Positions 35,146 through 44,123 of a DNA stretch of 64,000 bases are shown here, in pieces (positions within the stretch are counted from its first letter, which is position 1; the number at the start of each line of letters is the position of its first letter). Origin of the DNA: Marinagarivorans cellulosilyticus (GTDB lineage Bacteria; Pseudomonadota; Gammaproteobacteria; Pseudomonadales; Cellvibrionaceae); contig NZ_AP023086.1 in the NCBI RefSeq assembly GCF_021655555.1, positions 3,378,685 through 3,442,684 of the forward strand, written 5' to 3'. The notes beneath the pieces were generated by a model. It saw only the letters and a list, made by a program, of their open reading frames with translations. It was not told the origin of the DNA and made no database searches. Position numbers and translations under genes: made by a program.

Positions 35146-38100
35146 ATGAGTTTTACCGATATTTTTGTGCGCAAGCCAGTATTGGCTATCGTCATTAATT
35201 TAGTCATTGTCATTGCTGGTATTCAGGCAATAAGTTCGCTCAGCGTTCGCCAGTATCCTCGTAACGATAACGCCGTGGTGACGGTGACAACGATGTATGT
35301 GGGCGCTAGTGCTGAACTGGTGCGTGGCTTTATTACAACGCCAATGGAGCGAGCCATTTCGGGTGCCGATGGTATTGATTATATTCAATCCGAAAGTACG
35401 CAAAGCATGTCTACCATCAAAGTGCGGTTGGAGCTGAATTACGACCCCATTAAGGCGCTTTCTGAAATTACATCCAAAGTGAATCAGGTGCGTGGTGATT
35501 TACCGCCAGAATCTGAAATTCCGGTGATTAATGTGGAGTCGGCCGACTCTACCGTTGCGGCGGCGTATTTAAGTTTTTCATCGGATATCCTACGTGATAA
35601 TCAAATTACCGATTTCCTTACGCGTGTTGTTCAGCCGCGCTTAGCGGCAATTGAAGGGGTGCAGCGGGCTGAAATTTTAGGTGCCCGTAACTACGCCATG
35701 CGTGTGTGGCTAAAGCCTGACAATATGGCGGCTTACAATATTTCCCCAGCCGAAGTTCATCAAGCCTTAGCGTCCAATAACTATTTGGCCGCGCTGGGTT
35801 CGACCAAAGGTAATTTTGTTCAGGTAAATTTAGCGGCGAATACCGATTTAAAAACCGTCGAAGAATTTGAGCAATTGGTGTTGCGTAACGAGGGCGGTGC
35901 GATTGTTCGATTGCGTGATATTGCTGATGTTGAGCTAGGTTCAGATTCGTACGATTTGGAGGTCGCTTATTCTGGTCAGACGGCCATTTTCATGGGCATT
36001 TGGCCGTTACCAAATGCGAATTGGCTGGATGTAATCAAGTTGGTGCGCGAGGAAATGGAAACTTTACAGGCCAGCTTGCCTAAAGGGTTGGATGCGCGTG
36101 TTGCTTATGATTCAACCCGTTATATCGAAAGCTCTATTGTTGAAGTGGTTAGCACACTGGTCGAAACATTAGCCATTGTTATTCTGGTGATTTTCTTATT
36201 TTTAGGTTCGCTTCGCTCGGTCATTATTCCTGTTGTTGCTATTCCTGTGTCCTTAATTGGCGCTGTATTTTTAATGCAGATTTTTGGTTTCAGCGTTAAC
36301 TTGTTAACACTACTGGCCGTGGTCTTATCTGTGGGTTTGGTGGTGGACGATGCCATTGTTGTTGTCGAAAATGTAGAGCGCCACATCAGTGCAGGCAAAA
36401 GTAAAATCGATGCAGCTATGCTTGGTGCCCGTGAACTGGTTGGGCCTGTTATAGCGATGACAGCAACACTTGTTGCGGTTTATCTGCCTATTGGTTTACA
36501 AGGCGGTTTAACCGGCAGTTTATTCAAAGAGTTCGCGTTTACATTAGCCGGAGCTGTGACTATTTCGGGTGTGGTTGCTCTAACTTTGTCGCCGATTATG
36601 TCAGCTAAATTCTTGCGTAAAAACGAAAGCGAAAAAGGTTTCGCTGGGTTTGTAAGCCGTACGTTCGAACGTATTCGCTTGCGCTATAACCGCATGTTGG
36701 ATGCGACTTTGCGGGCGCGCCCAGCGGTTTATATCGTATGGGGGGCTTTGAGTTTGCTATGCATTCCAATGTTTGTGCTGTCCCCGAAAGAGCTTGCGCC
36801 TACCGAGGATCAGGGCGTTATTTTTGGCATTGTCGAAGGTGCACCTAATTCCACGATTGATCAGGCGAGTGTTTATGCTAAAGAGGCTAATCGTGTTTTT
36901 GGTAGCTTCCCTGAAACGGATTTTACCTTCCAGATTACTTTCCCGTCTGGTGGTTTTAGTGGCATGGTGTTAGATACATGGGATGAGCGCGAGCGCAGTG
37001 TTTTTGAAATTCTGCCTGAAGCGCAAATGATGTTGCACCAAAACCCCGGTTTGCGAGTATTCCCAGTAACGCCTCCGGCATTGCCTGGCGGCGGTGATTT
37101 CCCAGTCGAATTCGTATTGGCTTCAACAGCAGAGCCCGAGGAAATCCTTAAAATAGCGGAGCAACTGCAGCAAAAAGCGATGGAGAGCGGCATGTTTGCT
37201 TTTCCGCCGATGATCGATACAAAAATCGATCAGCCTCAGACGCGAGTTAATTTAGATCGCGATAAAGTGGCCGATTTGGGTTTGAACATGTCGCAAGTTG
37301 GCCGTGATGTGGCCGTGATGATGAGTGGCGCTTACGTGAATCGCTTTAATATAGAAGGGCGTAGTTATCGTGTGATTCCGCAAATAAAAAGGGTAGAGCG
37401 CTTAACGCCAGAACAACTCAAAGACATTTATGTTTCTGGCCCCGATGGAGACTTGGTGTCGTTAGGTTCGATGGCATCGCTTGAGCATGAGGTTGTTCCG
37501 CGCTCGCTTAACCGTTTTCAGCAACTTAATGCGGTTAAAATAAGCGGCGTTGCTATTCAGCCTTTGGATAAAGCATTAGCGTTTTTAGAGGAGGAAGCCG
37601 AAAAAATTATGCCAGCCGGTTACATGATTGATTATACCGGCGAGTCCCGCCAGTTACGCCGTGAGGGCAATAAGTTTATCCCCGCCATGATGCTGGCTAT
37701 TTTGTTAATCTTTTTGGTGCTTGCTGCGCAGTTCAACAGTTTTCGAGACCCTTTTGTTATTTTGGCGGGCTCTGTACCGTTGGCGTTTTTTGGCGCTCTC
37801 GTGTTCACTTTTTGGAAAATGATGAGCCCTATGGTGCCGTTTTGGACCGATGGATTTACTACAACTTTGAATATTTATTCGCAAGTTGGGCTGGTAACCT
37901 TGATTGGCTTGGTGGCAAAAAACGGCATATTAGTTGTGGAGTTTGCCAATAAAATGCAGGAGCGAGGGCTGGCTAAATTGGCTGCGGTTAAAGAGTCTGC
38001 ATCAACGCGTCTGCGCCCAATATTGATGACAACCATAGCGACGGTGGCAGGGCACTTCCCCTTAGTGCTGGTGACTGGCGCTGGTGCTGAGGCGCGTAAT

Positions 38101-38238
38101 TCTATTGGTTTGGTGTTAGTTGGCGGCATGGCTATTGGTACTTTATTTACGCTCTTTATTATCCCGTCACTGTATATGCTAATTGCTCGTGACTTACGGG
38201 GTAGTAAGCAGAGTGTTGCGGAGCTGGAGGCTGCTTAA
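35146..38238 (+). CDS. RND efflux permease (HAE1 type)
   Basis: Inner-membrane proton antiporter of the AcrB/MexB/MexF kind, about 1030 residues. The start ATG 35146 is favoured over GTG 35140 because ACGGAG precedes it at proper spacing. The proton-relay aspartates are in GLVVDDAIVVVENV near residue 400; the N-terminal permease motif FVRKPVLAIVINLVI and the late GLVAKNGILVVEFAN confirm the class. Two large periplasmic loops lie between TM1-2 and TM7-8. It follows the adaptor gene and ends in a strong terminator. The substrate cannot be predicted from the sequence. Confidence 0.94.
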   Translation: MSFTDIFVRKPVLAIVINLVIVIAGIQAISSLSVRQYPRNDNAVVTVTTMYVGASAELVRGFITTPMERAISGADGIDYIQSESTQSMSTIKVRLELNYDPIKALSEITSKVNQVRGDLPPESEIPVINVESADSTVAAAYLSFSSDILRDNQITDFLTRVVQPRLAAIEGVQRAEILGARNYAMRVWLKPDNMAAYNISPAEVHQALASNNYLAALGSTKGNFVQVNLAANTDLKTVEEFEQLVLRNEGGAIVRLRDIADVELGSDSYDLEVAYSGQTAIFMGIWPLPNANWLDVIKLVREEMETLQASLPKGLDARVAYDSTRYIESSIVEVVSTLVETLAIVILVIFLFLGSLRSVIIPVVAIPVSLIGAVFLMQIFGFSVNLLTLLAVVLSVGLVVDDAIVVVENVERHISAGKSKIDAAMLGARELVGPVIAMTATLVAVYLPIGLQGGLTGSLFKEFAFTLAGAVTISGVVALTLSPIMSAKFLRKNESEKGFAGFVSRTFERIRLRYNRMLDATLRARPAVYIVWGALSLLCIPMFVLSPKELAPTEDQGVIFGIVEGAPNSTIDQASVYAKEANRVFGSFPETDFTFQITFPSGGFSGMVLDTWDERERSVFEILPEAQMMLHQNPGLRVFPVTPPALPGGGDFPVEFVLASTAEPEEILKIAEQLQQKAMESGMFAFPPMIDTKIDQPQTRVNLDRDKVADLGLNMSQVGRDVAVMMSGAYVNRFNIEGRSYRVIPQIKRVERLTPEQLKDIYVSGPDGDLVSLGSMASLEHEVVPRSLNRFQQLNAVKISGVAIQPLDKALAFLEEEAEKIMPAGYMIDYTGESRQLRREGNKFIPAMMLAILLIFLVLAAQFNSFRDPFVILAGSVPLAFFGALVFTFWKMMSPMVPFWTDGFTTTLNIYSQVGLVTLIGLVAKNGILVVEFANKMQERGLAKLAAVKESASTRLRPILMTTIATVAGHFPLVLVTGAGAEARNSIGLVLVGGMAIGTLFTLFIIPSLYMLIARDLRGSKQSVAELEAA

Positions 38239-38300
38239 GATAACGCTGTCATGCCATAAGATTATGTTTGTAATGTGATTGGGTGCTCAAATTTAGGTCG

Positions 38301-38340
38301 AAAACGCAGTGGCTGTGAATCAGTTGGCTGCGTTTTTTTT
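38301..38340 (+). terminator. Rho-independent terminator after the RND permease
   Basis: AAAACGCAG (38301-38309) pairs with CTGCGTTTT (38328-38336), with the T-run continuing to 38340. It separates the pump operon from the cytochrome lipoprotein gene. Confidence 0.85.
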
Positions 38341-38422
38341 TGACTTCTTTACACTGCAGCTTGTTATTCCAACTTAAAAAGAGCGTTTTTTGGCGCTGAT
38401 GATAAAAATCGTGGAGATATTC

Positions 38423-40282
38423 ATGCATAAACAACTAATCCCGTTTGCCAAAGCATTTGGCTCGGCTGGCTTGCTCTCTGTGAGTTTGGCAGCTTGTGTG
38501 GGCGGCGGCACCAGTTCTTCAAGCGAGACGACGGCATCATCTGAAACTGCCATGTCTTCTGAAATGTCATCAGCGATGGAGTCCTCAAGCTCTATGGCGC
38601 CGAGTAGCTCTTCTGAAGCTGCTGTTAGCTCTTCGAGCGTGATGAGCAGTTCTTCTATGCCCGTAGCAAGTTCTAGTGAAGCGGCGGCGGATTGTTCGAC
38701 GGTTGATGTAATGGATGGGAAAACAGCGTTCCTTGCAGACTGCACAAATTGTCACAATGATTATGATCAAGGCTCAGGCTTATTCACTAAGCAGATTTCT
38801 TTTGCTCCAGATATCGACCCTAACAATATTGTTAATGGTGGGAACTTGGGGTTAGCTGACTATATCGCCGCTGAAATGGCTAAGTGTGAAGGTGATGCTG
38901 CTTGCGAAGAGAAAAGCCAGCAGATTGCTAATTACATAAATAGCTTTTCTAGCAATACAGAATGGTGTGAAGGTTTGGTTGATGTGACTTCAAGCTCTTC
39001 AGCGCCAATGAGTTCAAGCAGCGAAGCTGAGGTATCATCTAGTTCGGTCGCATCAAATGGTGAAAATGTTGTTGTTTACGCAATCAATGCCGGTGCTCGC
39101 GCCTCTTATACGGCGACAGATGGTACTGTATACCAGCCTGATTTAGGCGCTTCATACGTTACTGGCGGTATGGGTGGTAGCACCATGGATCCGATTGATA
39201 ATACTGAAGATGACACCCTATACCAGACTGAGCGCTATGGTACGTTTAGCTATAGCTTACCTCTCGCAGCTGCAACATACGACGTTACCTTGCATATGAT
39301 CGAAGCGTGGCACGGGGTTAATCCTGGTAATCGTGAGTTTGATGTTGAAATCGAAGGTCAGATTCTTGTTAATGATTTTGACCCATTAGCTACAGCCGGT
39401 CACGACGTGGCGCATGATATTCAATTGAATGGTATAGAAGTCTCTGATGGCACCTTAGACATTACTTTTACACCGTCTATGCCTGAAGCGAATGTCGCGG
39501 CTATTACTGTTAAAGGGCCGGAGTCTTCAGTTCCCGACGACAATGGTAATAATGGCTCTGGAGGCAATGAGACCGATGCTGATCGTTCATGCACAGATGA
39601 TTCTGGCTTGTTAATCTGTTTAGATTTCGAAGACGTTGCTCCGGGCGCTACACCGGCGGGCTTTACAAAAGCTGGTAATGTCAATGTTGTTGACGGCCAA
39701 GAGGCATTCACTGGTACACGAGCACTTAAATTATCGGGCTCTGGCGAATTAAGGATAAGCAATTTCCCAGGTAGTCATTGGGGACGTCTGTACTACAAAA
39801 ACACGGCTAAGCCAAACTCTATTGGCAATTATTCCCACACCACGTTTGTCAAAGGCTTGAGCGGCGGAGCGCAATTTAGATTCGTTGATATGGTTGCTGC
39901 TCCTGTGGGAAGCGCTGATGACGGTTTTTATCAGCATTTATACAATACTGAGCCAAACGATTTGTCGTTAGAAGGTCCTTATGTTAACCAGTACGATGGT
40001 GAATGGGTCTGTGTTGAGTGGTCGATGAATGCGACCACTCAGGAATACCACTTCTTCCAAGATGGTATAGAGGTAGCATTGGCTAATGGCGGCACACCGA
40101 CAAACAAGACTAACTTGTCGCAAGCGGTCAAGTATGACGGAAGTATGCACCCTATGACTCCCGTTCCAGGTACGTTAGATACCTTTAGTATTGGAATTCA
40201 AAACTACCAAAACCATCAGTACGAGTTCTTTATGGACGATATCGCTGTTGGAGCGGAACGAATTGGCTGCGATATTATGTAA
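38423..40282 (+). CDS. Lipoprotein with cytochrome c, malectin-like and ConA-like domains
   Basis: A 619-residue lipoprotein; the start ATG 38423 has GGAG six bases upstream. The lipobox is SVSLAAC with the acylated Cys at about 25. A Ser-rich linker (residues 30-90) precedes a short haem domain with CTNCH at 107-111 (single c-type haem). After a second Ser-rich linker comes a malectin-like domain (about 213-370; INAGARASYT, DVTLHMIEAWHG, REFDVEIEGQ), then an Asn/Gly linker and a C-terminal concanavalin-like domain (about 386-619; LICLDFEDVAPG, WVCVEWSMNATTQEYHFFQDG, FFMDDIAV). The arrangement points to a cell-surface electron carrier that binds carbohydrate. It stands alone between terminators. 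Confidence 0.8.
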   Translation: MHKQLIPFAKAFGSAGLLSVSLAACVGGGTSSSSETTASSETAMSSEMSSAMESSSSMAPSSSSEAAVSSSSVMSSSSMPVASSSEAAADCSTVDVMDGKTAFLADCTNCHNDYDQGSGLFTKQISFAPDIDPNNIVNGGNLGLADYIAAEMAKCEGDAACEEKSQQIANYINSFSSNTEWCEGLVDVTSSSSAPMSSSSEAEVSSSSVASNGENVVVYAINAGARASYTATDGTVYQPDLGASYVTGGMGGSTMDPIDNTEDDTLYQTERYGTFSYSLPLAAATYDVTLHMIEAWHGVNPGNREFDVEIEGQILVNDFDPLATAGHDVAHDIQLNGIEVSDGTLDITFTPSMPEANVAAITVKGPESSVPDDNGNNGSGGNETDADRSCTDDSGLLICLDFEDVAPGATPAGFTKAGNVNVVDGQEAFTGTRALKLSGSGELRISNFPGSHWGRLYYKNTAKPNSIGNYSHTTFVKGLSGGAQFRFVDMVAAPVGSADDGFYQHLYNTEPNDLSLEGPYVNQYDGEWVCVEWSMNATTQEYHFFQDGIEVALANGGTPTNKTNLSQAVKYDGSMHPMTPVPGTLDTFSIGIQNYQNHQYEFFMDDIAVGAERIGCDIM

Positions 40283-40296
40283 TCGCTCCTAAAATT

Positions 40297-40328
40297 AAAA
40301 ATCCCAGCTTAATGCTGGGATTTTTTTT
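40297..40328 (+). terminator. Rho-independent terminator after the lipoprotein gene
   Basis: AAAAATCCCAGC, loop TTAAT, GCTGGGATTTTTTTT: a near-perfect hairpin followed by eight T residues. Confidence 0.93.
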
Positions 40329-40361
40329 GCCTGCTAAATAGATCTGGTTCGGTTTTAAACT

Positions 40362-41198
40362 ATGACAAAAAGTCTGAATACATTTTTTGATAGTCATTGC
40401 CATTTTGACTTTTCAGTTTTCGATACTGATAGGCATGAGGTTTGGCAAAATACGATTTCGAATGGTGTGAAGAGTATTTTTATCCCAGGGGTTAATGTCG
40501 ACCAGTGGCGCAAGGCAGCAAATATAGTCTCTAAGTTACAGGCGCAAAATAGCACTCAAGGATTTTACGGTGTGGGTTTACACCCGTGGTGGTTTGCTGA
40601 ATGGTTAAATGCAAAAAGTGCTTCTTTGGATTCATCGTTATCTGAGTTTAGCCTTCAATTACAAAATGCTGCTCAAGCTGAAGCCTGCCGTGCAATTGGC
40701 GAAACCGGCTTAGATTTAGCTTTGCCGCGAGATAAAACAGTCGCGTTAGACACTCAGCTAGTGATAGTAAAGCAGCATCTTAACGCCGCAAATAGGCTCG
40801 GCTTGCCCTTAATTCTTCATTGCCGCAAGGCACACAATGCATTACTGCAGTTGCTGGATAAAGCCCCAGTGCTTGCCGGCGGTATTTTGCATAGTTTTAC
40901 TGGTAGTGCGCAATTAGCGGTGGAGTACTGGCGGCGTGGCTTTTGTATTGGTGTTGGCGGCAGCATTACCTACCCAAGGGCGAATAAAACGCGTGAGGCA
41001 ATTAAGGCGTTGCCAAACGAAGCCTTGGTATTGGAAACTGATGCGCCCGATATGCCTTTATGTGGCCGGCAAGGGGAGCGCAATAGCCCTGAATATTTAC
41101 CATTGGTGGCTGTCGCCTTGGCGGAACTGCGCAATCAGCCAATTGAAGAGGTTGCTGATTACTGCTATCAAAATACCTGTCGCGTTTTTGCGGTGTAA
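40362..41198 (+). CDS. TatD family metal-dependent hydrolase
   Basis: Metal-dependent DNase of the TatD family (closest to YjjV). The metal-binding residues are visible: FFDSHCHFD at the start (H-x-H), GETGLDLA with the central Glu, LILHCRK, ILHSFTGSA, and ETDAPDMPL near the end. 278 residues is the family length. It begins 34 bases after the terminator of the lipoprotein gene and ends seven bases from the convergent tcdA. Physiological substrate is not settled for the family. Confidence 0.92.
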   Translation: MTKSLNTFFDSHCHFDFSVFDTDRHEVWQNTISNGVKSIFIPGVNVDQWRKAANIVSKLQAQNSTQGFYGVGLHPWWFAEWLNAKSASLDSSLSEFSLQLQNAAQAEACRAIGETGLDLALPRDKTVALDTQLVIVKQHLNAANRLGLPLILHCRKAHNALLQLLDKAPVLAGGILHSFTGSAQLAVEYWRRGFCIGVGGSITYPRANKTREAIKALPNEALVLETDAPDMPLCGRQGERNSPEYLPLVAVALAELRNQPIEEVADYCYQNTCRVFAV

Positions 41199-41205
41199 AG
41201 CGCGC

Positions 41206-42033
41206 TTAGTTTTTCTGTTGGTCCTGTAAATAGCGTTTTATGGCTTGGCTTGCGGCTAAAAATCCGAAGCTACCAGTAACCATGCAGGCAGAGCCAAAAC
41301 CGCTAGCGCAGTCGAGCTTTGTCCCTTCTTGTAAATCTTTTTTATTGGCGCATACCGAACCGTCGCTTTGCGGGTAAAGCATATGCTCGCTGGAATAAAT
41401 AGCGTCGACTCTAAATTTACGTTTTTTATTACGCTCAAAGTTGTGGTGCCGAAACAGTATATTGCGTACTTTCGCTAACATTGGGTCGGCAATGGTTGTG
41501 CCTAAATCGCTAACGCTAATTTGGCTAGGATCGGTTTTCCCACCGGATGATCCAGCCATAACTAAACGCTTTTTTTGGTGAATGCAAAAAGCCGCTAACG
41601 CCGCCTTCACACTTGATGAATCTATCGCATCAATAACAACATGATGATCGTCGGTAATTAGCGCGGCGATATTTTTTGTGGTTATAAAATCTTCGATCGT
41701 GTGCAGTTTAAGCTCAGGGTTTATGTCGAGTAATCGTGCGCTGAGCGTTGTATTTTTTTGCTTGCCAATGTGAGAGGTTGTGGCATGTAGTTGGCGATTT
41801 GTGTTGGTTATGCATATATCATCTAATTCTATTAGCGTTAAGGTGCCAACGCCTGTCCGTGCTAGTGCTTCTGCGGCCCAAGAGCCAACTCCGCCCAAGC
41901 CAATAACGACCATGTGTGCTTTGCTAAAGGCTGTTAGCGCCGCCGTACCATAAAGCCGGCCGATACCGCCAAAGCGCTGAAGATAATTGGATGTAAGTGC
42001 AGATGCGGATGAAGGTTGATCGTTTTGTGACAT
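41206..42033 (-). CDS. tcdA: tRNA threonylcarbamoyladenosine dehydratase
   Basis: E1-like ATP-dependent enzyme (TcdA/CsdL) that converts t6A37 in tRNA to its cyclic ct6A form. The nucleotide-binding motif VIGLGGVGSWAAEALARTGVG near 45 and the acidic IELDDICITNTNRQLHA are typical, and the family region KRKFRVDAIYSSE is present. A C-terminal hydrophobic stretch (MVTGSFGFLAASQAI) also occurs in this family. 275 residues. It is convergent with tatD and divergent from the NADAR gene. Confidence 0.93.
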   Translation of the reverse strand: MSQNDQPSSASALTSNYLQRFGGIGRLYGTAALTAFSKAHMVVIGLGGVGSWAAEALARTGVGTLTLIELDDICITNTNRQLHATTSHIGKQKNTTLSARLLDINPELKLHTIEDFITTKNIAALITDDHHVVIDAIDSSSVKAALAAFCIHQKKRLVMAGSSGGKTDPSQISVSDLGTTIADPMLAKVRNILFRHHNFERNKKRKFRVDAIYSSEHMLYPQSDGSVCANKKDLQEGTKLDCASGFGSACMVTGSFGFLAASQAIKRYLQDQQKN

Positions 42034-42181
42034 GCTGGCCTCGCGAGTTGAATCGGCGTTTTACTGGAATTAAAGACGTTTAGCAAGTAAGACTGTACCG
42101 GGGCTAAGCTTTAGGGCTGCGTATTGGGCAATAACAAAAGTTGGCCGTGGTATTATCCGCGCATCTGTTACAGGAGCTTTT

Positions 42182-42664
42182 ATGTTTGCCCATAACACCG
42201 AATTTGAGCACGCTATTGCATTCTCACGTTTTGATGCCGCCCATTTCTTATCAACACACGCGCAATCTAGTTTTGAACTCGAAGGGCAGTGCTGGACGAG
42301 TGCTGAACATTATTATCAAACCATGAAATATGTGAATACAGCTTATGCCCAGCGCATAGCTGCAGCGCCTAGTGCGCAAGAGGCCTATCGGTTAGGCAAT
42401 GTTTGGTGGCGGCGTAAGCGAGCCGATTTTAAAACAGTACGCAAAACGCTAATGACACGAGCGATCTACAGCATAGCGATTCAAAATAATGATGTTGCGA
42501 GTGCTTTGCTTGAAACCGGTGATCAGTTGATTATTGAAAATTCGGCGTATCAACATTTTTGGGGGATTGGCCGTGATCAGCGCGGAGAAAATCAATTGGG
42601 CAACATATGGATGGACGTGCGGCAAAAGTTGCGCGAAAAATCTCAGCAAGCACAAGGAGAGTAG
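42182..42664 (+). CDS. NADAR domain protein (YbiA-like)
   Basis: Protein of the NADAR (DUF1768/YbiA) family, which removes ADP-ribose-linked or riboflavin-precursor moieties from bases and nucleotides. The family residues are clear: WTSAEHYYQTMKY near 38-50, AYRLGNVWW, and AYQHFWGIGRDQRGENQLGNIWM near the C-terminus. 160 residues is normal. It ends 2 bases before the radA start, with the radA ribosome site (AAGGAG) inside its last codons, so the two are translationally coupled. Confidence 0.88.
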   Translation: MFAHNTEFEHAIAFSRFDAAHFLSTHAQSSFELEGQCWTSAEHYYQTMKYVNTAYAQRIAAAPSAQEAYRLGNVWWRRKRADFKTVRKTLMTRAIYSIAIQNNDVASALLETGDQLIIENSAYQHFWGIGRDQRGENQLGNIWMDVRQKLREKSQQAQGE

Positions 42665-42666
42665 GT

Positions 42667-44025
42667 GTGGCAAAAACACAATCAGCTTTTGTTTGTCACG
42701 ATTGCGGCGCTGATTACCGCAAGTGGCAGGGCCAGTGCGGTGAATGTGGCCAGTGGAACACGGTAAAAGAAGTTCGCTTGGGCAAACCAAGTAAAGACGG
42801 TTTTAAAGGCTATGCCGGTGGGCAGGCTTCGCAGGTGCAGCGTTTGCAGGACGTTAATTTAGAAGATGTACCGCGTTTTAGTGCCGGCATGGGGGAGTTT
42901 GATCGCGTTTTAGGCGGTGGCTTTGTGCCGGGTTCGGTGGTGCTTATAGGCGGTCATCCTGGCGCAGGGAAATCGACAATCCTCTTGCAAACGCTTTGCT
43001 ATCTAGCGGCCACTAAAACTGCGCTTTATGTCACAGGGGAGGAGTCTTTGCAGCAGGTAGCCATGCGAGCAAAACGCTTAGGGTTGCCAACGGATCAGTT
43101 AAAGCTTCTTTCTCAAACGCGCGTAGAAAGCATCGTCGATACGGCAAGGGTCGAAAACCCGCAATTGATGGTTGTAGATTCTATCCAAGTGATGCACCTC
43201 GATGATATTGCTTCTGCTCCGGGCAGTGTTTCGCAGGTGCGCGAAAGCGCGGCTTACCTTACCCGCTACGCTAAAGAGAGCGGCGCGGTGCTTATTTTGG
43301 TGGGGCATGTCACCAAAGATGGCAGCCTGGCGGGCCCTAAAGTGTTAGAGCACATGATTGATTGCTCCATTATGCTTGAGGGTGATCACGATGCACGCTT
43401 TAGAACCTTGCGAGGGCACAAGAACCGTTTTGGCGCTGTGAATGAGCTGGGCGTTTTTGCCATGACAGAGCAAGGCATGAAAGAGGTTTCGAACCCCTCT
43501 GCCATTTTTTTGCAGCGAAGCGATCAGGTGACTTCTGGCTCTGCTGTTATGGTGGTGTGGGAGGGTACGCGGCCGTTATTGGTTGAAATACAAGCGCTAG
43601 TGGCCGAAAGCCATTTGGGGAATCCGCGCCGCGTTTCTGTCGGTTTAGATCAAAACCGCCTAAGTATGTTGCTAGCTGTTATTCATCGCCATGGAGGCTT
43701 AATGCTGGGCGACCAAGACGTTTTCGTCAATGTGGTTGGAGGCGTAAAGGTGGTAGAAACATCGGCAGACTTAGCATTGATTTTTGCCTTAGTTTCTAGC
43801 TTTAGAGATTTTGCACTTCCGCAGGATTTAGTTGCCTTTGGCGAGGTTGGCTTGGCGGGCGAAATCCGGCCAGTGCCCAACGGGCAAGAACGCCTACGCG
43901 AGGCGGCCAAACACGGTTTTAAGCGCGCTATTGTACCTGCGAATAATGCGCCAAAAGAGCCAGTCAAAGGCTTACATGTTGTTCCTGTTAAGCATATTTC
44001 TGAGGCGCTAGAACATTTGTGTTAA
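42667..44025 (+). CDS. radA: DNA repair protein RadA
   Basis: RadA (Sms), a RecA-related ATPase and DnaB-like helicase for branch migration in recombination. I place the start at GTG 42667 (MAKTQSAFVCHDCG) because AAGGAG is at 42653 and the upstream residues in the same frame do not belong to RadA. The N-terminal zinc finger CHDCG...CGECG is complete. Walker A GGHPGAGKSTI near residue 98, the RadA-specific KNRFGAVNELGVF, and the C-terminal Lon-like domain are all visible. 452 residues is normal. Coupled to the NADAR gene. Confidence 0.95.
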   Translation: MAKTQSAFVCHDCGADYRKWQGQCGECGQWNTVKEVRLGKPSKDGFKGYAGGQASQVQRLQDVNLEDVPRFSAGMGEFDRVLGGGFVPGSVVLIGGHPGAGKSTILLQTLCYLAATKTALYVTGEESLQQVAMRAKRLGLPTDQLKLLSQTRVESIVDTARVENPQLMVVDSIQVMHLDDIASAPGSVSQVRESAAYLTRYAKESGAVLILVGHVTKDGSLAGPKVLEHMIDCSIMLEGDHDARFRTLRGHKNRFGAVNELGVFAMTEQGMKEVSNPSAIFLQRSDQVTSGSAVMVVWEGTRPLLVEIQALVAESHLGNPRRVSVGLDQNRLSMLLAVIHRHGGLMLGDQDVFVNVVGGVKVVETSADLALIFALVSSFRDFALPQDLVAFGEVGLAGEIRPVPNGQERLREAAKHGFKRAIVPANNAPKEPVKGLHVVPVKHISEALEHLC

Positions 44026-44123
44026 TGTTCGAAAAAGGCATGCCGCGAACTAATGTGGCAAAGGGCGCAAGCGCTAGCCATACTTAACAATAAAGAACCC
44101 AACAGCTAAAGGCTTTATCCTCT

